A DNA stretch of 64,000 nt from contig NZ_PPFD01000007.1 in the NCBI RefSeq assembly GCF_009653635.1, positions 124,974 to 188,973 of the forward strand. The letters are read 5' to 3'. The notes under the pieces are model-generated. The model made no database searches. It had not been told where the DNA came from and saw only the letters and a list, made by a program, of their open reading frames with translations. The stretch comes from Endozoicomonas sp. OPT23. GTDB taxonomy: Bacteria > Pseudomonadota > Gammaproteobacteria > Pseudomonadales > Endozoicomonadaceae. A program made the translations under genes and the position numbers. Below are positions 1 through 7,876 of the stretch, one piece after another. The stretch's first letter is position 1. Each line of letters begins with the position of its first letter.

Positions 1-2
1 AG

Positions 3-1562
3 GTTTTCTACGACCAGCTGAATCATCCCGGCCTGGCAACCAGTCAACGCCAACAGGCAACACTGCATTACCACACACCGGTAAAACCGGAGGGTAAACA
101 GGGCCTGTCTCTGGCAGAACCCGCACGTAAAGCCGGAAACTTTCTCAACCATGTTATCTTTGGCAGCAACCAGCTGCACTTCAAGCAAGGCAGTAGCCGA
201 CTGGAAAAGGCCGGTGTTGTTGCAGGTCAGATTAACTACAGTGCCCAGAAGGCATCGTCACTGGCCTTACTGGGCATGAGAATGGCCTGCATGGGACATG
301 AGATAAAAACCGGCCACTACTCGATTCCTAACGAAGGTTTCCACCGCTCACTGAAAGCCTTCGTCGGCATCAGCGTCGTAATAGATGCCCTGACCTTCTT
401 CAAATCGGCTGGCAGTAGCCTGCTGCAAGTCGTGAAGGATGCTCGTTCACACCACAGCAGGGTAACAACACAGCAGTTATTAAGTGGCTATGATCCGGAA
501 TCACGATCATTTGCTACCAATAACGATGAAAACACTCACAGAGCCAAAAAATTATTATCTGGCACCCGTTCGGACAATGCTCGCAGCGTTGCTCAGGTCA
601 CCCTGGACAGGCTGACTGAAGTCGCAGGTATTGCTCAACAAGGTGCCGAACTGGTCAACTCGGGTCTGGTGGTTTCTGCCTGCAAGGTGACAGCCCGTAT
701 GTTACCGGGGCTGGGCATAGCACTGTCCGCTATCAGTACTATCAACGCAGGCATTAAAACCGCTTCCCAGATCAGCGCTTTGAACAATCTGGCGAAAGCA
801 AAGGCTGCGACTAAAGACCCTTTACTGACGTCTCTGGCCAAACATATCAAACAGGAGCGAAGTATTAATGCTCGAAAAAACCTCGCCAACACCGCTGTTA
901 ATCTCGCAGGCACCGCTGTCTCCATCGGACTGACCTCCACCGGCATTGGCGCTCCTGCGGCCTATATTGCAACCGGAGCAGTAGGTGCGGGGGTCTGTGT
1001 CGGCTCATCGCTGTTCAGTGCCTGGCACAATCGCAAACTGAACCAGTCCAGAGAACAGGCCGGAAAGCAGATATTATCCAAAGATGCGCTGACTTCCATG
1101 GCCGACAGCAACATAGGTATTGCGGAAAAAGCGTTTCTAAAACGGCTACGGGAATCCAGTGGCAAGGAATTAAAAGAAAGTGTCGAGTTTCTTCGTACCT
1201 TTGGTCTGACCGAAAATACCATCAAAAAACTGCAGCTTGCCCCCGAGCCTGTAGCGATCAAAACACTCAGGGACGTACTTTTTCAGGACAAGGTTAAATT
1301 CAAGGGCTTACAGCTCAGGCAAACAGCGGCAACGCTGTCCCATGTTGTCGGATTGACGACGCTGGCCAAAAAAGTAAAAGCAGGTACGGCGTGGCTGGTT
1401 GAAAAACTGAAGCCTGATCAAAAAACTCAATCTGGCAAGAGCATCTCTCAACCACCTGCCGTGAAAAAAGAGTGGTTTCAGCACAACCAGAATTTGCCGG
1501 AGAGCAGAAGGCGTACACTGGCCTGTGTCAGTCAATATCAGAAACGAATGTTCAGACCGTAA
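3..1562 (+). CDS. Large helical protein, probable type III secretion substrate (5' partial)
   Basis: The reading frame is open from base 3 with no stop, so the gene begins left of the window and the Met at 276 is internal. About 519 residues are visible. The sequence is Ala/Leu/Lys-rich and mostly predicted helical. A long small-residue hydrophobic stretch (roughly bases 895-1020, rich in Gly, Ala, Thr, Ile) could be a membrane hairpin, and a shorter Ala/Gly-rich segment lies near 690-760. The C terminus is basic and Pro/Gln-rich. I recognise no catalytic motif. The next gene, 73 bases downstream on the same strand, looks like a CesT-type type III secretion chaperone. Such chaperones are commonly encoded beside their cargo, so an effector or translocator role is inferred from position and from the membrane-active composition. 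A phage or toxin protein is an alternative. Confidence 0.55.
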   Translation, partial: VFYDQLNHPGLATSQRQQATLHYHTPVKPEGKQGLSLAEPARKAGNFLNHVIFGSNQLHFKQGSSRLEKAGVVAGQINYSAQKASSLALLGMRMACMGHEIKTGHYSIPNEGFHRSLKAFVGISVVIDALTFFKSAGSSLLQVVKDARSHHSRVTTQQLLSGYDPESRSFATNNDENTHRAKKLLSGTRSDNARSVAQVTLDRLTEVAGIAQQGAELVNSGLVVSACKVTARMLPGLGIALSAISTINAGIKTASQISALNNLAKAKAATKDPLLTSLAKHIKQERSINARKNLANTAVNLAGTAVSIGLTSTGIGAPAAYIATGAVGAGVCVGSSLFSAWHNRKLNQSREQAGKQILSKDALTSMADSNIGIAEKAFLKRLRESSGKELKESVEFLRTFGLTENTIKKLQLAPEPVAIKTLRDVLFQDKVKFKGLQLRQTAATLSHVVGLTTLAKKVKAGTAWLVEKLKPDQKTQSGKSISQPPAVKKEWFQHNQNLPESRRRTLACVSQYQKRMFRP

Positions 1563-1635
1563 TTCAGCCATCCTGAACAAGAACCACTGTCTTTGATCGA
1601 TGATAAAACCTCAGACGAAATAAATGGAGACAAAC

Positions 1636-2100
1636 ATGACAGGACTGGAACTACTGAACAGCTGGATGCAGGACAACGGTATAACGGAAGAAGCTCTGGA
1701 CGAAACCGGTAGAACCTGCAGTTTTGTCTATAACAGTAATCTGCCTGTCACTGTGGAAGCGCCTGCTTACTGCGATGACCTGTTTATTATTATTGAACTT
1801 TGTGAAATAGGCAGGGGCGAAATTCGTCGAAAACGACTGGAAACAGCCATGAAACTGAACGCCTATGGACTGGAAACCCGTGGTGGCATTCTCGGCTGGG
1901 ACTCTATTGCCGAGCGAATCATTCTCTCTTACCGGCTGACAGCGGAGTCTTCAACACCGGACTTGTTGAGCAATATTGTCAGTAATCTGCTGGATGTTTC
2001 CGAGCTGGTGTTACCGGATCTGGCGATGGAGAAAGAAAAAGCCGAGCAGGAAGAACTGGTCAGCAACTATGATCATATCTTTAAGCAGGTTCAACCGTAG
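1636..2100 (+). CDS. CesT/Tir-family type III secretion chaperone-like protein
   Basis: Small acidic protein of 154 residues. I chose the ATG at 1636 because GGAG lies six bases upstream, whereas an ATG at 1624 overlaps that ribosome site. The fold pattern matches class I type III chaperones: an N-terminal helix, a beta strand region with Cys and Phe (CSFVY), a conserved hydrophobic strand (LFIIIEL), a helix carrying LN, then the family's typical turn GGILGWD followed by a strand (RIILSYRL) and a long C-terminal acidic helix. Such dimers bind the N-terminal region of one effector and keep it export-competent. The likely client is the protein encoded just upstream. No secretion apparatus gene lies in the window, so the machine must be elsewhere. 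Confidence 0.7.
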   Translation: MTGLELLNSWMQDNGITEEALDETGRTCSFVYNSNLPVTVEAPAYCDDLFIIIELCEIGRGEIRRKRLETAMKLNAYGLETRGGILGWDSIAERIILSYRLTAESSTPDLLSNIVSNLLDVSELVLPDLAMEKEKAEQEELVSNYDHIFKQVQP

Positions 2101-2113
2101 AGTGCGCTAACAA

Positions 2114-2632
2114 TCAGTTCTGCTGAAGCACACCTTCCAGACGCTCCAGCATGGTGGAAGCGTCGGTGTAGCAAAAACAGCCCGGGTCTTCCCGAAGCAG
2201 GTCAACCACCAGACCGTTATCAGCAATCATGGCAAAGCGGTCAGAGCGAACACCCATTCCCCGGTCGGAAAGATCAAGGGTCATGCCCATATGATCAGCC
2301 AGCTCACCAGAACCATCACTCAACATACGAATTTTATCACCACAGCCGGTGTCTCTGGCAAAAGCGGCCATCACAAAAGGGTCGTTTACCGAGATGCACC
2401 AGATTTCGTCAATACCCGCCCTGTGAAAGTGATCATAAGCCTCCACATAACCTGGAATATGACTGTTGGTACAGACCGGAGTGAACACACCGATCAAACC
2501 AACAATCAATACTTTCTTTTTGTACACCAGATCAGGAAGACGCCAGACCTTAATCCCTTCTGTCTCATCACCCTCAGCAACGTATTCAAAGATGTTAACG
2601 TCCGGTAACTGGTCACCAATTGCTATGCTCAT
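2114..2632 (-). CDS. Peroxiredoxin, Prx5 family
   Basis: Thioredoxin-fold peroxidase of 172 residues that reduces hydrogen and alkyl peroxides in the cytoplasm. The peroxidatic cysteine is Cys54 in the motif GVFTPVCTNSHIPGY, the form typical of the Prx5 branch; the supporting Arg is near residues 129-132. Extra cysteines occur at 79, 97 and as a CFC pair at 152/154, one of which could be the resolving cysteine. Length equals the family norm without a fused glutaredoxin domain. The gene converges on the chaperone gene with only 13 bases between stops and has no obvious operon partner. Family assignment is firm; the reducing partner cannot be read from the sequence. Confidence 0.88.
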   Translation of the reverse strand: MSIAIGDQLPDVNIFEYVAEGDETEGIKVWRLPDLVYKKKVLIVGLIGVFTPVCTNSHIPGYVEAYDHFHRAGIDEIWCISVNDPFVMAAFARDTGCGDKIRMLSDGSGELADHMGMTLDLSDRGMGVRSDRFAMIADNGLVVDLLREDPGCFCYTDASTMLERLEGVLQQN

Positions 2633-2733
2633 GAAATCCTTCTCAATGAAGCTGTTCTGAAGCCCTTCTATAAAGCTATGAAAAAAATGCCCCGAGGAAA
2701 AGTTTTTCTCACCGAATTTGCTCCGAAAAACAT

Positions 2734-3207
2734 TTATTTTTCTTCAATGGCCTGCCAGTTGGCATCCGCTTCGAAAATATATTGCTTATGATTCTTCAAC
2801 CATTTAGCTCTTACTGACTTGCTGTAGTTGAGATATAAACGGCCATTGTCGATATGGAAAGCCTCGGGATCACTGTTCACAACCAGACCATAACTCATGG
2901 CATAAGCACAGTAGCCACCGTATTGAGGCGCATATTTTTCAGGGTCCGCCTGAAAACGTTTCAGATTTTCTGCAGAGGAAAAGTACCAATCCGCATTTTT
3001 CCAGTGCGTTGAGTGCTGTTTTGCACCCATCACTGCCCTTCCCTGTCGAAAGTAAGCAACGGAATCATAGCCTTCCAGTGCCAGTCCTGACTGCTGATAG
3101 ACAGGTTTATCCTGCAAACGGGCTGCACAACCACTGATAAGAAAGCCCGAAAGCATAAGAAGACCTACGACAAATGCCCTGCGTATAGAATGCTGAAAAA
3201 TCATCAT
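2734..3207 (-). CDS. YHS-domain lipoprotein
   Basis: A 157-residue protein starting MMIFQHS. An upstream TTG at 3237 is possible, but AAAGG just before 3207 favours this start. The signal peptide has a hydrophobic core and a lipobox ending LISGC, so the mature protein should be a lipoprotein. The body is a YHS domain: GLALEGYDSVAYF near the start, then a segment aligning with heavy-metal or haem-associated YHS proteins (WYFSSAENLKRFQADPEKYAPQYGGYCAYA). YHS domains are linked to metal handling, but the exact function of this class is not established. It is divergent from the ferritin-like gene, with about 72 bases between them that would hold both promoters. Confidence 0.75.
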   Translation of the reverse strand: MMIFQHSIRRAFVVGLLMLSGFLISGCAARLQDKPVYQQSGLALEGYDSVAYFRQGRAVMGAKQHSTHWKNADWYFSSAENLKRFQADPEKYAPQYGGYCAYAMSYGLVVNSDPEAFHIDNGRLYLNYSKSVRAKWLKNHKQYIFEADANWQAIEEK

Positions 3208-3279
3208 CTTTGCCTTTTTGAATCCATTTGTTATCAATATACGTAAATAACTTTAAATTGGATTTAATGAGAATATTCC

Positions 3280-4083
3280 ATGGCGGATAACAGCCAGCAG
3301 GGTGGAGCAGTAAGATCCTCACACAAACATAAAAAACCGATACACTGCTTTGACTTACCTGACAGTGCCTTTATTCCCCATCAGAATCATCTGCTGCAGA
3401 ATCTGCTGAACCGAAACTTTCCTGATATCTCAACACTCAGTGAACAACAGCAAATAGCGCTGGCACGGCTGGTGCCTATGTTGCTCTGCGGTGAGCAGTC
3501 TGCGATGTTTGTTTTTCACCGTGAAGCAGCCAGACTGGCTAATAAGGGTGAAGAAGAGTGTTATAAGGCTTTGATGCAGATTGAAGCTGATGAGTTTGTC
3601 CATGAACAGGTGCTACAAAAGCTTCAATCACTGCTTCCACAGCCTGACGATGTTGATCGTATTCGTAAACGCTCACGCCTTTTTTATGCACGGATTGATC
3701 GTCAGTCCACCAGCCTGGCCAGTCATTTCTGGCAAATCAGCCAGCTGGATGCCTCTGTCTGCCTGATTCTTTCGGCACTGAACAAGGCTATCCATCAGCA
3801 CCCGATCAGTGAAATCTTCAGTGCCATCATGCGGGATGAGGCCAGACACGTGGCTATTGCCAGACAGCACGCTCAGTTTCTGGCCAGTGACCAGATTCAA
3901 TGCACAGCGCCATCCATTCACAATCAGCTGGTTGAGTTATTGAAAACTGAAACCGCCAGCCTGCATGCTCTGGATATTGATGCCAACGCTTTGTTTCAAC
4001 GCATTACAAAACTGTCTATTACAAAGCCATTTATTACACAACTATCCACTACCAAGACGTACGACAGGGAAATCAGCCCATGA
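3280..4083 (+). CDS. Ferritin-like diiron protein coupled to a KASIII-like enzyme
   Basis: A 267-residue, mainly helical protein with a plausible four-helix diiron site: Glu72 in a helix (GEQSAMF), Glu105-x-x-His108 (EFVH) and Glu187-x-x-His190 (EARH). The paired ExxH motifs are the hallmark of ferritin-like oxygenases/desaturases, including the AurF-type N-oxygenases. The N-terminal 30 residues are polar and the C-terminal 60 are outside the core. The stop overlaps the start of the following ketoacyl synthase (ATGA), so the two are translationally coupled and probably act on one substrate. I infer an oxygenase tailoring or feeding a fatty-acyl-derived product. A plain metal-storage role is less likely given the partner. 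Confidence 0.65.
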   Translation: MADNSQQGGAVRSSHKHKKPIHCFDLPDSAFIPHQNHLLQNLLNRNFPDISTLSEQQQIALARLVPMLLCGEQSAMFVFHREAARLANKGEEECYKALMQIEADEFVHEQVLQKLQSLLPQPDDVDRIRKRSRLFYARIDRQSTSLASHFWQISQLDASVCLILSALNKAIHQHPISEIFSAIMRDEARHVAIARQHAQFLASDQIQCTAPSIHNQLVELLKTETASLHALDIDANALFQRITKLSITKPFITQLSTTKTYDREISP

Positions 4084-5138
4084 CCGCTCATATTGCCAAA
4101 GGCCGCCTTAAACTGCTGGGAACAGGTTCCAGCTTTCCCGGTGAAGCCGTCGATAATGACACCTTGTTGAACCACCTTGAACAAAGCTGCGGTGCTCGTC
4201 TGACCAGAAAGGCAGGCATTATTCTCAAACACCTCGGTATAGAAGAACGCTTTCTTACCCGAAGACTGGACCGAGCTTTATCGAAACCCGTGGTAGATGC
4301 ACCGGACCTTTCAGTGACAGCCATCAAACAGGCGCTGGGAGAATTTCAGCCCGATGATCTTGGCTATTTAATTTCACACACCTCTTCACCCCATACTTTG
4401 TTGCCTTCCAGTGCCGCATGGATAGCCGAACGAATGCCGTTGACTGCCCCTTATATGGAGCTTCGCCAGGCCTGCACCGGTTTTGCCAATGCTCTGCAGA
4501 TTGCACAGGCAATGATGGACAGTAATCCGAAAGGCAAGCCAATCATTCTCAACGGCACCGAAACCGGCTCGGTGTACTTTGATATCAATCCGGAATTTAT
4601 CGATACCCACCAGCTGGTGAATTATGTCCAGATGGGCGACGGTTCCGGCGCGGCGCTGGTCGGACCTGATGACGGTTCCGAAAGAAGCATCATCAGCCAC
4701 TGTTTCAGCGGTCATATCGGTATCAATAAAGCACCGGGGTTTTATCTGCAGGGCGGTGGGTCACAACAGGCATGGTGTGAAAAAGGCCTGCCCGCCTTTA
4801 TTCATGACCCAAAGGCCGTCAGGGAGAGTGGCCCGGAGCTGTTTCTGAAGGGACTGGAAACCGTTCAGGAAATGGGGTTTGAACTCGATGACTTTGACTA
4901 TTTCATTCCCCATCAGGCCAACGGCCATATCGACCAGCTGCTGGGACAGGCCCTTGATATCGATCCGGCGAAAATAGTGAATGACGCCAAATGGCTGGGC
5001 AATCTGGGCTCTGCAGCTATCTGGGTCAGTTTTGATCGATTGGTGCGTTCCGGTAAGCTCAAGCAAGGCAGTAAGGTGTTGATACTGGGTGCTGAAGCTA
5101 CCAAATACATGTATGGCGGGTTTATATACAGCCATTAA
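4080..5138 (+). CDS. 3-oxoacyl-ACP synthase III (FabH-like) family protein
   Basis: A thiolase-fold condensing enzyme of 352 residues. The catalytic triad is visible: Cys132 in RQACTGFANAL, His278 in FIPHQANGH and Asn308 in WLGNLGSA. This is the KASIII type, which starts a chain by condensing an acyl-CoA with malonyl-ACP or moves acyl groups. N- and C-terminal sequences diverge from housekeeping FabH, for example in the long stretch near residues 195-235 (HCFSGHIGINKAPG). It overlaps the ferritin-like gene by four bases and no acyl-carrier protein, acyltransferase or fab cluster is adjacent. I therefore infer a specialised two-gene pathway rather than primary fatty acid initiation. Confidence 0.85.
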   Translation: MTAHIAKGRLKLLGTGSSFPGEAVDNDTLLNHLEQSCGARLTRKAGIILKHLGIEERFLTRRLDRALSKPVVDAPDLSVTAIKQALGEFQPDDLGYLISHTSSPHTLLPSSAAWIAERMPLTAPYMELRQACTGFANALQIAQAMMDSNPKGKPIILNGTETGSVYFDINPEFIDTHQLVNYVQMGDGSGAALVGPDDGSERSIISHCFSGHIGINKAPGFYLQGGGSQQAWCEKGLPAFIHDPKAVRESGPELFLKGLETVQEMGFELDDFDYFIPHQANGHIDQLLGQALDIDPAKIVNDAKWLGNLGSAAIWVSFDRLVRSGKLKQGSKVLILGAEATKYMYGGFIYSH

Positions 5139-5270
5139 TCGTGGCTGCCCCCCTTAAAACACTTTGACAAAGCACTCTGTTATTGCTGCTTACAGCACTG
5201 TTAGTGATTCTTCCTCTTTGAAAGTGAATGATAGTCAGGCACACAAAAAGGAAACCAAAAGGGGGTTACT

Positions 5271-5705
5271 ATGTCGACACCAATTGCAGCGTCACAACCA
5301 ACGTGGTTCCAGAATAAGCTGGAAGCATTTAAGACAAGTACGATCGGTAAATTTTTAGGCAAAACTATCTCGGCACTGAATTTTGCCAGAAACTCTATCG
5401 CTCGCACCTGTGGAAACTTCATTCAAAAGCAGGTTCTGAATCGTCCATGCATGAGATGGGCTGACAGCAAGAACTATGTGAGGAAGGAAAAACTCCTGAA
5501 AGCTAATGATGAAATCGGCGGGCTGAAAGATGACAATAATGTTCTCAAAGTTCAAGTCAAAGGGTTAGAAGATGTTAACTCTATGCTGGTTCACCAAAGA
5601 GACGGAGCTCTTAAACAGGTCAAGTTCCTGAGACTAGGCGCTGAACAGATACAAGGGACGTTAGCTTACATGCTAAAGAACACTGTACCTGTAGCAATCA
5701 GCTAA
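5271..5705 (+). CDS. Hypothetical coiled-coil protein
   Basis: A 144-residue protein not recognised. A strong GGGGG ribosome site lies just before the ATG and an intrinsic terminator follows the stop, so this is a single-gene unit that is probably expressed. The N terminus is Ser/Thr/Pro-rich and uncharged (MSTPIAASQPTW), followed by a basic amphipathic stretch, and then a coiled coil of about 50 residues (KEKLLKANDEIGGLKDDNN onward). The uncharged N terminus resembles those of type III substrates and a candidate chaperone gene lies 3 kb away, but that is only suggestive. A structural or regulatory coiled coil is equally possible. Confidence 0.6.
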   Translation: MSTPIAASQPTWFQNKLEAFKTSTIGKFLGKTISALNFARNSIARTCGNFIQKQVLNRPCMRWADSKNYVRKEKLLKANDEIGGLKDDNNVLKVQVKGLEDVNSMLVHQRDGALKQVKFLRLGAEQIQGTLAYMLKNTVPVAIS

Positions 5706-5722
5706 GCACGCGTACGGCTGAT

Positions 5723-5747
5723 AAAGCCCTCTCATTCAGAGGGCTTT
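5723..5747 (+). terminator. Intrinsic terminator
   Basis: Perfect ten-base stem AAAGCCCTCT / AGAGGGCTTT with a five-base loop CATTC, continuing into a T tract. It sits 18 bases after the coiled-coil gene's stop. The preceding A run is too short to make it an equally good terminator for the opposite strand. Confidence 0.9.
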
Positions 5748-5777
5748 TTTTATTTGGAAAAATATAAGGCATAGAAA

Positions 5778-6428
5778 TCAGAGTGGTTTACACCTCTGTT
5801 TCAGAAAACAGATTATAGGAATAGCGATTAATGCAGCTACAGCAATGACACCACATACCGTCATCAAAAAAGGGGCTTCCCAACTGTATGGCCACTCATC
5901 TCGGGAGTTAGTATATCCGTTATTTGAATCGACAGACTTTCTCTTAATGCAGATATTTAATACTGGATTACCTCTCAAACTGTTCAATATATAGCAGGCT
6001 GAAGCTTCTGAAACTGACCAGTTGCTATCAACACTGCCTGCTTCGAGCAATGACTGACTCTCAAGAAGGCTCTTGATCCTTTGATTATCCGTACGGTTAA
6101 AATCCGGATCCCTGTTAAGCCCGGCATCATCGATATAAACAAGGCAGCTTTCAGGTGTAACCGATTTGTCGATAATGCCCAGGTGTTGATTGCTGTTGAA
6201 ACAAAGCTCAACATTTATGACATTACCGTTTCTGTATTGCTGGGCTTTATTTGCATCCGGCAGGTTTTGAAGAACCTGATTCAACTGTTCAGAGAGAATC
6301 AATAGCTGCTCCTGAGTCGTTTCCGAACTATCGCCCGATTCTGCAAGTAATAAGCCAGAAAAAATCAGGCTACAGAACATTAACAGACAGGCACCCAAGG
6401 CTCTCACCGGACTGAACATAGACAGCAT
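5778..6428 (-). CDS. Secreted, C-terminally anchored hypothetical protein
   Basis: A 216-residue protein I cannot assign. It has a signal peptide (hydrophobic core ending near SGLLLAES), an extracytoplasmic region of about 145 residues with four cysteines likely to form disulfides, and one C-terminal membrane helix (GVIAVAALIAIPIICFL) followed by a short basic tail. The topology is therefore single-pass with the body outside the cytoplasm. A 238-residue protein at 24.5 kb has the same layout: signal peptide, Cys-containing ectodomain, C-terminal helix. It stands alone between the coiled-coil gene and nirC. No enzymatic motif is visible. Confidence 0.6.
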   Translation of the reverse strand: MLSMFSPVRALGACLLMFCSLIFSGLLLAESGDSSETTQEQLLILSEQLNQVLQNLPDANKAQQYRNGNVINVELCFNSNQHLGIIDKSVTPESCLVYIDDAGLNRDPDFNRTDNQRIKSLLESQSLLEAGSVDSNWSVSEASACYILNSLRGNPVLNICIKRKSVDSNNGYTNSRDEWPYSWEAPFLMTVCGVIAVAALIAIPIICFLKQRCKPL

Positions 6429-6563
6429 CTACCTGCACAGGGATTAGATATTAATTAATAGCCTCTGGAAAATGACCTGCCATATCGAATTAGCTTTATA
6501 TCAGAAATTGATTTTTGTACGAGCGGGAGAGGAAGTGTTGGTTATGAGGCTTGTGAAAGGAAA

Positions 6564-6594
6564 CTCACCGTACAACAAAGCGCTGTACGGTGAG
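6564..6594 (-). terminator. Hairpin ending the nirBDC operon
   Basis: Perfect 11-base inverted repeat CTCACCGTACA / TGTACGGTGAG with a nine-base loop, 18 bases beyond the nirC stop. On the minus strand it is followed only by TTTCC, so the T tract is weak. It is probably the operon's 3' end. Confidence 0.6.
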
Positions 6595-6611
6595 AAATAG
6601 ATCAGAAGTAA

Positions 6612-7427
6612 TTAAGCCTGAGCCAGCTTCATTTCTTCAGCCTGCTCTGTTACAACAGGACGCTGCACTGCTGGCGTGGAGTACCAGTAGCCCAGTCCCA
6701 TCAGAACAACACCACTGAATGTGTTACCCAGAGACACCCATAGCAGGTTGTTACCAATGCCGGCCATGGTCAGTTCATTGCTGTGCTGACCGAACCAGCT
6801 CAAAGCAAATACAGTCATGTTAGCGATGGAGTGTTCGTAACCGGAAGCGATAAACGCCAGCAGACACCACCAGATGGCAATAAACTTGGCAGAACCTTCG
6901 GTCTTCTGAGCCATCCAGATGGCCAGACACACCAGCCAGTTACACAACACCGCTTTCCAGAACAGAATCATTGGCGCACCACTGGCTTTAGCCAGAGCTA
7001 CCTTGTGCAGGAGACTGGAATCAAAGCCCAGCAGTTTTCCACCACCGGCCAGTGCAAAGAAACCGGCGACCGCGATGGAACCGATCAGGTTACCCAGCCA
7101 GGTCTGTGGCAGCACCTTCAACATATCGCCCGTGGTAATTGCACGACTCTTCACGCCAAAGGTAAGAAACATCGTATGTCCGGTGAACAACTCGGCACCG
7201 GCAATAATCACCAGCGTCAAGGCAATACCGAAAGTAGCGCCCATAACCAGACCTTTAACCGGGCTACCCATCAGGGCATTACCGAGAGTAAAGATCAGAA
7301 TAATACCCAGACCTACATAAGCGCCAGCCATGGCAGAGCTGATCCAGAAAGCACCTTTATCCTTGTCAGCAAGGTCAACGATACGACGAGCGGTGTTAGA
7401 ACATTTAGTGATGGTGTCGGCAAACAT
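6612..7427 (-). CDS. nirC: Nitrite channel NirC (formate/nitrite transporter family)
   Basis: A six-helix inner-membrane channel that imports nitrite for NirBD. The start MFADTITKC matches the known NirC start; an in-frame ATG nine bases upstream would add MTL. Conserved stretches are obvious: AGAYVGLGIILIFTLGN, FTGHTMFLTFGVK, LCNWLVCLAIWMA and FIASGYEHSIANM, the last holding the pore His of the family. The length (271) is normal. It is the third gene of nirB-nirD-nirC, about 120 bases after nirD, and a hairpin follows. Co-transcription with nirBD is inferred from orientation and from the same order in enterobacteria. Confidence 0.95.
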   Translation of the reverse strand: MFADTITKCSNTARRIVDLADKDKGAFWISSAMAGAYVGLGIILIFTLGNALMGSPVKGLVMGATFGIALTLVIIAGAELFTGHTMFLTFGVKSRAITTGDMLKVLPQTWLGNLIGSIAVAGFFALAGGGKLLGFDSSLLHKVALAKASGAPMILFWKAVLCNWLVCLAIWMAQKTEGSAKFIAIWWCLLAFIASGYEHSIANMTVFALSWFGQHSNELTMAGIGNNLLWVSLGNTFSGVVLMGLGYWYSTPAVQRPVVTEQAEEMKLAQA

Positions 7428-7545
7428 CAGAGTCATCCATTAATGGGCATTCAGCCCATGCCGTTAGTATGAAATTATTAATTGTTGTCAAACTGATGGG
7501 TAAGCCGTTCACAAGGCGACTCACCCATTTTTCTGCCAGAACGAA

Positions 7546-7866
7546 TCAGGCCAGTTGAATCTTTTGGTCGTGCACTCTGACTTTGTAAGTTTTCAGAGCA
7601 GCATTTTCATCATCCATGCACTCACCGGAAGCCAGCAGATAACGCTGTTTTAACAATGGTGAAGCGACATAAAAAGCGCCGTTCTTTTCTCCGGTAATGC
7701 CTCGTGACATCACGCTGGCATCAGCAAACGGGTCAATGTTGGAAACAGCGTACACAGTCTCGTCAGCCAGAGGTCTGAACAGAGCAACATGCTCACCTTT
7801 ATGCAGAGCACACACGCCGGTGCCCGGAAAGATATCAGTCAGATCACAGATCGTTGTCCACTTCAT
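7546..7866 (-). CDS. nirD: Nitrite reductase small subunit NirD
   Basis: A 106-residue Rieske-fold protein that partners NirB in NADH-dependent reduction of nitrite to ammonium. It begins MKWTTICDLTDIFPGTGVCAL and contains the family's IDPFADASVMSRGI segment. The Cys/His pairs of true Rieske proteins are absent, as expected for NirD, which carries no iron-sulfur cluster. Length is standard. It lies ten bases after nirB on the same strand, so it is co-transcribed and probably translationally linked. Confidence 0.95.
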   Translation of the reverse strand: MKWTTICDLTDIFPGTGVCALHKGEHVALFRPLADETVYAVSNIDPFADASVMSRGITGEKNGAFYVASPLLKQRYLLASGECMDDENAALKTYKVRVHDQKIQLA

Positions 7867-7876
7867 GATGCTCTCC

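Noticed and set aside
7476-7489. FNR-like TTGACAACAATTAA on the minus strand before nirC
   Set aside because: Only eight of ten positions match, and nirC is probably co-transcribed with nirBD.
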